This document shows positions 1 through 10,000 of a stretch of 60,000 nucleotides of DNA, in pieces (position 1 is the first letter of the stretch; each line of letters opens with the position of its first letter). Made by a program: the position numbers and the translations under genes. Source of the DNA: Neocallimastix lanati (nom. inval.) (Eukaryota > Neocallimastigomycota > Neocallimastigomycetes > Neocallimastigales > Neocallimastigaceae). The DNA is taken from NCBI GenBank assembly GCA_016946835.1, contig JACVTC010000103.1, forward strand, positions 199,001 to 259,000, written 5' to 3'. Below the pieces are notes generated by a model that saw only the letters and a program-made list of their open reading frames with translations, was not told where the DNA came from and ran no database searches.

Positions 1-3000
1 TAATTTATTATTTATTTATTTATTTATTTATTTAATTTTTTATTATTTATTCAGTTTTTATTTAATTTTTTTTTTTTTTTTTTTTTTTTTAAATATTAAA
101 AAAAAAAATTAATCCATTTATATTTATTTCTAGTTTTATTGATATAATTAATTATTTACAATTATTTAAAAAAAAAAATAAAATAAAAATATTATAGTTG
201 AATTTACAATATAAAATTTTTCAATAAGCCACGTTCCAAAATACAACACATTCCAACAATAGATAAAAAAAGAAAAAATAAATATTTGAATATGGAACAT
301 TACTATTAAAAAGAGAATTAAAATATATTAAGAATAAAAATAGAAATAGTTAATTATTATAAATTAAAAACTATTATTTTTATTTTTTTCTTATTTTTTA
401 TTTTTTAATTGGAAAAAGATTTAATAAGTTTTATATCATCATAAATAGAAGATGAATTTTTAATAAATTTTTTTATTATAAGAAAAGTACACATTACCAA
501 AAAAAAAAAAAAAAATATTAATATATATTAATGTAAAATGAAAATAAAAATTTTAATTATTAATAAATTATTTTATTAATAAATTAATAAGAATTAAATT
601 ATCATTTGATTTATAAGCTGATTTAAAAATAACGTGATATAAAATAGATCTATGTAATATCATAAATTTTATAAAATATGTAAAATTAATGTAAATAATT
701 TATAAATTTATAAAGTTTTATTTCATTTTAATTATTTTATTATATTTTAATATATGTCATATGTTATTATTATAAATATTTTATTATTTATAATATACTT
801 TCTATAATATTTAACTAAATAATTAATTCTTATTAATTTATAATTAAAGAATATTTTTTCTTTATATTTATTCGTTACAATTGCAACAGTAAAAACGTTA
901 TTGCCATAATCAATATATATTTATTTTTACTTTCATTAAAGTAGTTTAATAATATTAATAATATAAACTTTTAAAATATATTATTTAATTAAATAAATTT
1001 AAATTATTAAATAAATAAATAAATAAATAAATAAATTACATTAACAAATAAAAATATTATTCTAATACATTGTGACTTACATATTATATTACATTTAAAT
1101 ACATTTTACACATATTCTAACAATTCTAACAATTATTATATTGTTTATATATATTATCAAATTATCATGTTGTGTTTTAATAATAATATTTAAATAATTA
1201 ATATATATAATAAGTATGTATCATATATTTAATTATTTTAAAGACTTAATACCATTTTCAAAAATAAATAAATAAATAAACAAATAAACTTTATATATTG
1301 CATAGTATATATTTCTATTACATCTCTTATCTTTAACTGGTCAAAAAAAAATTCTATTGTCACTAATTAAAATGTTATTTATATTAAAAATAGTGATATA
1401 CATGAGTTTATTATAATTATTTTTATTAAAAATAAATTAAAAGGTTATTTATATTTAATTTTAATATATTTGATTTTAATTTATATTTGAATTTTTTTTT
1501 TTAATTTTTTAATATTTAGAATTTATTTTTTTTTATTTATTTTTTTAATTTAATAACAATAAAAAGAAAATTCTTTATTTTAGAAATGGAAAAAAAGGTT
1601 TATCAATTTATAATAGTATTGTTCGATATAAAAAGGTTTAATGTAAACCCTGTTCAAATAATAACTCTTTGGGAGATGGTTTAATTAGCAAATATATATA
1701 CAAATTTAATTCATTTTATAAAAGAAAAAAGTATATTAAAATCGGTAGAATTAAAGATTTTATTATAAAAAAATTTTAAATTCATGGTGAAGAGCTAATA
1801 TAAAAAAAAAATAAAAAAAAAATAAAATCATTTTAATTTTATATTTTTGTATAATATATATTTATTTGTTTTATTTTATTTAAAGGAAAATGAAACTCTC
1901 TTTTTATATTATATAATAGTATTTTTAAAATTTAAATTTAAATTTAAATTGGTCAAACAAAAAAATCATTTAATATGTAACAATAATAAGAAATAATAAA
2001 ATTTTAATTTGAACTATTAGAATCTTCTTTCTCCATGTTTTTTATTTTTTTTCTTTATTATTTCTTTGTTTATATAAAGTTTTTTTTATGGCTACATATA
2101 AAACGATATTATAAACAAAATTTTATTTAATTGCTTCTAATTTTTTTTTTATAATTTTTTTTCTAGGTTTTATTTCTTTTTTATTTGTTAGGAAGGGAAA
2201 AATTCCTGCATAGTACAACTTGCCGAAATACATTGTATTTTTGAACTTTTTTATTTTTTATTTTTCTTTTTTTTTTTGAATTGATATTAAAACTTTGTTT
2301 TATATTTTATAAATAATAATTTTAAATTTGGATATTTAGTTTTTTTTTTTTTTTTGTGTGTAATATATATTATTTCTTTTAATAAAAATAAAGTAAAATA
2401 TATACATATAATTAATTTAATTTTTACTATTTTTTTTCCTATTATATATATATATTAATCAATAACTTTATATTTTCCATTTATTTTCTATTTATTTCAA
2501 TAATTCATATATATATATATTTTTTTTTCAACTTAAAATGTTAACAATAATTTTTTTTTTTTTTTTTAACGGCAGCAAACTTGTTTCATCTTTATTAATT
2601 AAATATTTGAAGAAATACATGTAATAAAAAGAAAAAAAAAAAAGATAAAAAAATAAACAAAACAAAAAAAAACACAAAATAAAAAAACAAAAAAAAAAAA
2701 AAAAATCTTTTAATGATTATTAAAAATTCCTGCTTTTTTTTAAATTATTATTATTTATTTACTTTATTCTTTTTATTTATATATAATCCTTTTTAATTCA
2801 TTATAATTTTTTTTACTACTTTTTATTGACCCATATAACTTTTCAAAATGTAATTAATACTTTTTATTAAATTTATTTTTTATTTTTTTACATATTTTAT
2901 TTAATTATTTTTTTTTATTTTTAATTTATATTTTTATTTTTTTTTTGTAATTTTTTTATAATTATTATTTAATTTCTTATTGAAACTATTTTATAAATTT

Positions 3001-3383
3001 AAATATTATTTAAATAAAATTTATTTTTTTTTCTTATTAATTTTATTTATCTTTATAATTATATTTATTTTTTATCTAATATTTTTATAATTACTTTTTT
3101 TTTTTTTTTTAAATATATAATATAATTTTTGTTAATTTATAAATTAATTATTTATATTATATGATATTCTAATAATTTATTAATTTTTACATTTTATAAA
3201 TTTATTTTAAAGTTCTACTTTGTTCAATCTATTTTAATATAATTTATTTTTAATTAATTTTTTTTTTAAAAAAAAGAACTCTATTCTTTTTTCGTGCTTG
3301 TTTATTTTTATCATGATATTTTTTTTTGAATTTATATAAATATAATTATAAATAAATTAATTTTAATTTATTTAAAAATTAAT
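1..3383. other. AT-rich spacer downstream of the GH10 gene
   Basis: No gene could be supported here on either strand. The stretch is dominated by A/T homopolymers and TTTA/TTAT runs (for example 1-40 and 1010-1035). One short relic of an LTR family seen elsewhere in the window lies at about 1045-1122 and is listed separately. A slightly less AT-rich patch around 2185-2250 has no recognisable motif. Confidence 0.6.
1045..1122 (-). mobile_element. LTR fragment, family R2
   Basis: Read on the minus strand from 1122, the sequence begins TGTTAGAATATGTG and continues with a diverged AAGCCACAAT-like block, as in the LTR that starts near 59818. It breaks off at a TTTA repeat. It is a short, old fragment with no visible partner or target duplication. 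Confidence 0.45.
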
Positions 3384-4841
3384 TTATTCATTATCAGAGT
3401 AACTGTCTTCTTCCTCAACATCAGCAGTGGATTCATCAACAACTTCAGCTTCTTCTTCATCAGACATATCATTACTAGCCTTAATGATATCCATAATAGC
3501 ACGGTAAACCTTCTTCTTTTGAAGATCGTGATCGAAGAGACGAGTCTTGGTGGAATCGTTTTCATAGAATCTGTATCCATCTTGTAAACCGAAAACAGTA
3601 ACACTACCAATATTGTAACCCTTTCTAACATATTTCATAATACCTTCAAAGAGTTGACTGTATTGTTGAATATTGTATTCTTCCCAGTCATCAGTATTCT
3701 TAACACGAATAGTTAATTCAGTAATTTGAATTTCTAATCCGGTTTGTTGGTATACTTCAATAGCTGCTAAATGGTCATTAACATCTTCTTCTGGGTTGAT
3801 GTAGGATTGCATACCAATAGCATCAACTAAATCTTCCTTTTGTAAAATACCAAGAAGTTTAACAATAGCATCTCTCTTACTAATTGGTTTAGTGACATAA
3901 GTACAGTAATCGTTGTAAACTAATTTAACATTTGGAAGGGCATACTTACGAGCAATACGGAAAGTTTTAACAACGTAATCTGGACCAAACATATCATACC
4001 ACATGTTTGGTTTAACTTCATCATATAAAGTACGAGTGTACCAACCAGTAGAATTATCATATTGTTCACCAACAACTTCAACAGCTTCATTAACAACATC
4101 CCAAACATCAACAACACCTGGGTAGTAGTATTGAACAAAACCAAGATATTGTCTAATGAAACTATCTAAACGGTATTCCATAGTTTCTGGATCAACAAAT
4201 TCACCATCTTCAGAATAATCTTTGGTGAAGAACCATCTTGGGACTTGGTTGTGCCAAACTAAAACATGACCTCTCATGTGAATACCATTCTTTTGACAGA
4301 AATCTAAACCATCAACAATACCACTGAAATCTAAAGCTGGATCTTGTTTACCTTCTTTAAGATTCTTAATACTACCTTCTTGATTAAGAATAAATAATGA
4401 TTTCATAAGGTTTGAGTAAGTAACAGAATTGAATTGATGTTTGATAACTTCTCTCATAGTTTTAGATGAAACAGTAGAATTTTCAATACTAGCACCGTTT
4501 AAACCAACACCAAAACGGAATGGAGCTTCTTCAGCTAAAGATTCACCAGTAGTGACATCAGTAACATCACAAACAGCAGCTGGATCATTAACTTCATCAA
4601 GGTTAGTAAGAGCTGGTGGAGCTGGTGGAATGTCATCTTCTGGTCTAGTACTCTTGTCACCAAGACCACACCATTCACCATTTTCCTTACCCCAGAGACC
4701 ATCATAAGTTTCTCTGACGACTTCCTTTGTTTGTTTACAACATTCAATACCGAACTTCTTAGACCAACATTTATCAGTGGATGGTCTAGCAGAAGCAACA
4801 GTTAAAACAGATAAAACAGATAATAAAGTTTGAATTCTCAT
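3384..4841 (-). CDS. GH10 endo-xylanase-type enzyme with N-terminal fungal dockerin
   Basis: The predicted 485-residue secreted glycoside hydrolase begins with a signal peptide (about 1-19, hydrophobic core after MRIQT). A single fungal dockerin at 25-59 follows, with the CWSKKFGIECC start and the WCGL end. An acidic Pro-rich linker leads to a GH10 barrel at about 106-455. GH10 enzymes cleave beta-1,4-xylan by a retaining mechanism. Visible landmarks are RGHVLVWHNQVPRWFF (190-205), the acid/base Glu252 in WDVVNEAVE, YNDY (309-312), GMQS (343-346) and the nucleophile Glu375 in QITELTI. The usual late Trp positions are Phe417 and Phe425 in VFGLQDGYRF. Residues 458-485 form a strongly acidic tail. 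It has no introns and is clearly richer in G and C than its surroundings, which fits either high expression or the bacterial origin proposed for many enzymes of these fungi. The fold is secure; exact substrate is inferred. Confidence 0.93.
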   Translation of the reverse strand: MRIQTLLSVLSVLTVASARPSTDKCWSKKFGIECCKQTKEVVRETYDGLWGKENGEWCGLGDKSTRPEDDIPPAPPALTNLDEVNDPAAVCDVTDVTTGESLAEEAPFRFGVGLNGASIENSTVSSKTMREVIKHQFNSVTYSNLMKSLFILNQEGSIKNLKEGKQDPALDFSGIVDGLDFCQKNGIHMRGHVLVWHNQVPRWFFTKDYSEDGEFVDPETMEYRLDSFIRQYLGFVQYYYPGVVDVWDVVNEAVEVVGEQYDNSTGWYTRTLYDEVKPNMWYDMFGPDYVVKTFRIARKYALPNVKLVYNDYCTYVTKPISKRDAIVKLLGILQKEDLVDAIGMQSYINPEEDVNDHLAAIEVYQQTGLEIQITELTIRVKNTDDWEEYNIQQYSQLFEGIMKYVRKGYNIGSVTVFGLQDGYRFYENDSTKTRLFDHDLQKKKVYRAIMDIIKASNDMSDEEEAEVVDESTADVEEEDSYSDNE

Positions 4842-4984
4842 TTTTTAATATTTGATATTTGTAATTATTTTTTTTTTTTAAATTTTTTTAATTTTTAATT
4901 TTTTTACTTTATTTTTTTTTTTTTTTATTATTATCTTTTTTTTTTTTTTTCCTTAATTCCCGTAATTTAAAACGAAATACATTT

Positions 4985-4993
4985 ATTTATATA
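4985..4993 (-). promoter_or_regulatory. Candidate TATA box of the GH10 gene
   Basis: TATATAAAT on the minus strand lies about 145 bases upstream of the GH10 start codon. It is followed by a rare less AT-rich patch and then long A-tracts that would form the 5' leader. In DNA this AT-rich the match is weak evidence; position is its main support. Confidence 0.3.
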
Positions 4994-6458
4994 GTTTTTT
5001 TTAAATATTATTTAAAATAATATTTTTTAATTTATATTGCTATTAATTATTGTTTTCTTTTTTTTTTAATATTAAGTTAATAAAAATCAAAATAATATAA
5101 AAAAAGATTTTTAATATATATTAAATTTACATTTTAATTTATTAAAGTTAATTTATTAAAGTATTATTGTATTTTTTTTTTATTATTATTTTTTTCTTGT
5201 ATTCTTGTGTTTTTTTAATTTTATAATATTAATTAATAAAGTTTTAAGGATAAAGTGGATTTAAATAATATCAAATAATGATTAAAACCATTTATATGTA
5301 TTAAAAACATATAATTAATACATTAATAGTGTTTTTATATAGAAATATATAATAATGTATTACTAATAACTATGCTTAAATGATTTAATGTTACACAGAA
5401 TAACATAGAATATATTTATAAAATATAAAATACTATATTTAAATATATATAAAATTATTTCAAAATTTTAGAAAATTAATAATAATCGATTTTTTTTTTT
5501 ATTTTTATTTTTTTCTTTCTTATTCAGTTATATAGACATGATTTCTTCTTAATTATTATAAATAAAGTTACTGATAAAAATTATACACAAATGTATCACT
5601 TAATTCATAATATAACTATCTATAAATCTATTAAGAATGGTTATGACGGTCATATAATGTGAAAATTAGAAAAATACCTAATTGTTAATTTTTAAAAATT
5701 TGTTTCATTTAATAATAATCTATTGTTATATTTTGAATAGCTTTAATATTAATTTTTTTATTTTAATTTAAGTTCATATTACAATAGGGAATGGGAGAAA
5801 AACAAAAAAAAATTAAGTTTTCTAATTATTCTTATTTGTATTGTTTTATTCAATAATAAATAAAATGGCCAGCTTAAATATTTTATATAAAAATTAAATT
5901 AATAATATGTATTATATATATTTATTATTATTTCATAAATAAATAATAAATTTTAAATAAAAAAAAAGTAAATATTTATATTTAAAGAATAAAAAAAATA
6001 GTGTAAAAAAAAAAAGTGTAAATATTTAATAAATAAAAAAAAAAAAAAAAAACAATGCATGAACTATAATTCTTTTAACTGTATATGTTTATAAAATTTT
6101 TTTTTAGGTAATTTTCCATTTTTGAAAAGAAATCTTGATTAGTGTAACATAAAAGTAGATAATGTTCCAAATTATATGCTTAAAACAAGTAATTTTAATT
6201 TAATATTTATTTTTTATTTTTTATTTTTTATTTATTTATTTTTTATTTTTTATTTATTTTTTATTTTTTATTTATTTATTTTTTTTTTTCTAAAATAAAA
6301 TTTCGAAATAATACGATAAATACCCAAAAAATGTACATTTATAACATTTTGAAATTCAATTTTAACTCTCTGTAAATTTTGTTATTTTTATAATTAAGTA
6401 ATTCGTTAAAAAAAATAAAATTTTTATTATTATTATTATTATTGTATTATTGTATTAT
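4994..6458. other. AT-rich spacer upstream of the GH10 gene
   Basis: No open frame with family resemblance was found. The patches 5235-5490 and 5560-5660 are less monotonous and could be worn-out repeat remnants, but nothing identifies them. TTTA/TTTTTA repeats occupy about 6205-6290. Confidence 0.5.
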
Positions 6459-6630
6459 TGTTGGAATAATACAATAATAATATATGAAAATTTAGTTCAA
6501 AAATATTAAAGCATATTGTAATATGATAAATATATAAGCCACAATATACTAAATGTAAAAACATTTAATTTAGAATAATTATTAGTAACTCTTCATTATA
6601 AATTAGTAAAGTTGATATAATTAAAATATA
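6459..6630 (+). mobile_element. Solo or truncated LTR, family R2
   Basis: The sequence begins TGTTGGAATA at 6459 and contains ATAAGCCACAATATAC followed by an AACATTTAATTTAGAAT-like block. It matches in order the relics at 49239-49431, 50663-50847 and 59818 onward. No coding sequence accompanies it, and its end runs into the ATT microsatellite. Confidence 0.55.
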
Positions 6631-6634
6631 TTAA

Positions 6635-6719
6635 TATTATTATTATTATTATTTTATTATTATTTTATTATTATTATTATTATTTTATTATTTTATTATT
6701 ATCATTATTATTATTATTA

Positions 6720-6759
<40 letters not shown>

Positions 6760-6761
6760 AT
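6635..6761 (+). repeat. (ATT)n microsatellite, left part of the insertion target
   Basis: An interrupted ATT/TTA array. The same array resumes at 13200-13241 between the two copia elements and again after 19602. This implies that one microsatellite was split by both insertions. Confidence 0.85.
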
Positions 6762-7008
6762 TGTTAACGTATGTTAATTTTATTAATATAAAGTTATAGT
6801 CTAGCTTAAGTTTAATAAAATATTAAATTAAATTATATTAAATATATTGTAATTACAAATTAAAATATAAATTAGTATGTATCTAGAACAAGCCACAATT
6901 AAATATAAAAACATGTAATTTTATCTGTACTTTAAATCTTTGTTAACCATTTATATAACACTTGCGTTATATATCTAATTATTAATAAATAAATATTAAA
7001 CAATAATA
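6762..7008 (+). repeat. 5' LTR of copia element 1
   Basis: Begins TGTTAACGTATG and ends ATTAAACAATAATA. It shares the AAGCCACAAT motif with the R2 LTR family, so the two are distant relatives. Confidence 0.93.
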
Positions 7009-7024
7009 GATTAAGAGTCTCAGT
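7009..7024 (+). promoter_or_regulatory. Primer-binding site, half-tRNA type (tRNA-Lys CUU-like)
   Basis: GATTAAGAGTCTCAGT lies immediately after the LTR. Its reverse complement ACTGAGACTCTTAATC reads as an anticodon arm with loop CTCTTAA, that is anticodon CUU (Lys). Pairing would end in the 3' side of the anticodon stem, like the 5'-half tRNA primers known for Drosophila copia. Element 2 has the same 16 bases. The host tRNA is not in the window, so its identity is inferred. Confidence 0.65.
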
Positions 7025-7082
7025 ACTCTATAATAAATTACAAAGCTTTAAATTTAAAAATCGATTTTAACAAAGTATTAAG

Positions 7083-10000
7083 ATGGCCTATCAATTTAAC
7101 TTAGCTAAGGACCAACGTCTTCGTGGTGTATCCAATTTTGCCACATGGAATTTCCTTATCATGACTGCAGCTAGGAGATATGGAATGGAAGAATTCATTG
7201 AAGAAGATGTTATCTCTCACCTGAAGGATAATAACTATAGACTTAATCCTAATGAAGAATCTAAGACGGTAAAAGCTATCCTGAAGATTATTGAGGAATT
7301 ACAATTAAATCGTGGAGAAAATGTAAACTACAATGAAGTGTTTACTCAAAACCGAAATAGAATCATTGCTAAAGCAGAAGAGAAAGACTCTCAGTTAATG
7401 CTTATGGTGATTCAAAACGTTGAAGAAAAAATATTAAGGGAAGTTAGTAGAATGAAGAAAACATTCACAATTATGGAAAAACTAACTTCAAAATACGGTG
7501 ATAAGAATAATGACACTGAATACTGGCTCAAGAAATTGCGAAAACTTAAGGCAAATGACCGCAGCCAAATAATGAAGATGGCTGATAGCGTAAATGAAAT
7601 ATTCGGTGAAATGGAAGATGCCGGAGTAAATTTGACTGAAAGGGAAAAATTAAAGTACATGTTCAATATTTTACCAAATGACTTTAAAAACATTATAGAT
7701 GTAACTTTAGAAACTACCGCCAGACAATTATATGAAAGTATAAAAGATAGAATTTCAGCTAGATCATATCTAGAAAATTGGGAAAATACAATGGATGAAC
7801 ATGATGATCATGATGATCCAATGGATATAGATCTAATTGAAAAACGTTATAAAAATAAAAACTATCATAAAGGAAAAGGTTTTGTTAAGAAAATAAACAG
7901 AAACAATAACAAAACTAACAAAAATTTATATTGTCATATTTGTGAGATAAGAGGACATCTCACAAAAGATTGTAAATACAATATGAAAGCAAGAGAAAAC
8001 AAAAAAGAAGGGAGGCAACAATCACTCTACCAGAAAAACCATAAAAATGAAGAAAAAGAATTAAAATCATTTGGTTTAGTGGAAAAAATAACTTCTAAAT
8101 ATGAAGAAAGTGACAGCGAAAGAGATGATAATTTTGAAGACATCAGACCATTATGTGAACCACATATTAATGATGCTTTGCTAATTGAATCAATAAATGA
8201 ACCATATAATATAGATAATGATGAAAAATCTGTAAACATAATTGAAAGAAATATAGAAAGTAACGAAACAGTTGAATGGTATTATGATAGTGGAGCTTAC
8301 GAACATGTAACTAATGATAAAAACCTTTTGAAAGATTATAAAGAAGATTTTGTACAACTAAGATGTGCAAACAATACTACTTTAGACTTTGAAGGATATG
8401 GTAGTTGTGAATTTACCATAAACAACTACCATATAAAATTAAACAAAGTGTTATATTCAAAAAAGGCACATAAAAACTTGATAAGTGCCATCGAATTCGC
8501 AAAAATAGGTATAACATCCGTTATTGAGCCAATAAGTCAAGAAAAAGTAAAATTGACTATATCTGACTGTGATAAAAATGTTATCGGAACGTTTCTATCA
8601 ACTGATTTTAATCAATTTAAAATAAACACAAAAAGTATAATAAATAATCAAAATATTTTATCATTAGATGATTTAGGGCAAAACAGTCTAGAAATATGGC
8701 ACAGAAGAATGGGCCATCAATATATAAGAAATATTTCTAAACATTTAGAACTACACGAGATCAAGATCCCAAAATGTAAAGAATGTAAAGTAGTAAAAAT
8801 GAAGCATTCCCCACATAATGGGAACAATCCTAAATCAAACAAGATACTTGAAGTTATACACTCTGACATTTCGGGGCCATATAACAGTTCTATTAATGAC
8901 AAAAAATATTTTATAACTTTCTTGGACGAATATTCGTGGAAAGTTTGGCTCTTCACTTTAAAATCTAAAGCTGAAGCGCCAGACATTATAATCGATTTTC
9001 TAAAATACCTTAACAATCAATTTGATAATTATAAAGTTAAAATATTTAAAACAGATGGTGGTAAAGAATATAAAAATAAGAAAATAAGAAGATACTGTAA
9101 AGATAATGGAATTGAAAAATCATTCTCTCCACCATATTGTCCAGAAAATAATGGAAAAGCCGAAAGGATAAATCAAACAATAAAAAACACAGCTAAAACT
9201 TTATTATTTTGGGCAAAATTATCTGAAAATTTCTGGGAATATGCAGTAAGACATGCGGCTTATTTGTATAATATGATTCCTCATGAAGGAAATAATAATT
9301 TAATACCTGATGAAGTCATATCAGGAAAAAGTATTTCTTTAAAACACTTAAGAACTTTTGGATGTAAATGTTATTATATTGATAATATGGAAAACAAATC
9401 CAATTTCACTCCAAAAGCAAAGGAAGGAATATTTCTTGGTTTCAGCAAGAAAAATTACTCATATAGGATTATGGACATAAAAAACAAAAGAATACACCAT
9501 GTCAGAGAAGTAGAATGTTTAGAGGAATGTCCAGCAAACTATATATATGAGAAAGAAGGATTTGTGGACCCATATTTCTCTTTTACAAAAATTGATAATA
9601 ATATAGTAAATAATAATAATAATGAAAATAATCATATTATAAATGAAAATATAATTAATAATATAGAAAACATAAATAATGTTCTAAACAATGAAAATAA
9701 TAATTTAAATGAAAACAATAATAATATTGATTTAAATAACATTATTGTAAACGATAATTTAAACAATATGAACATGGATAACGAGGATAATAAAATAGAA
9801 GCAGAAAATAATTTACATGATAATAACACGAAAATAATTATTAATATTTTAGATAATATGAATAATAATAAAAATATAGATAAAGGTAAAGAAAATATGG
9901 TTTATAATATTAACAACGACGATATAATTAATTTAAACAATAAAAATAACAAAATTAAAACCATAACCTTAGAAAAGGACACAAAAACAAATAAACTATT

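Noticed and set aside
4441-4707. Plus-strand open frame of 88 residues
   Set aside because: Lies antisense inside the GH10 gene and has no family resemblance; the minus-strand frame has catalytic motifs.
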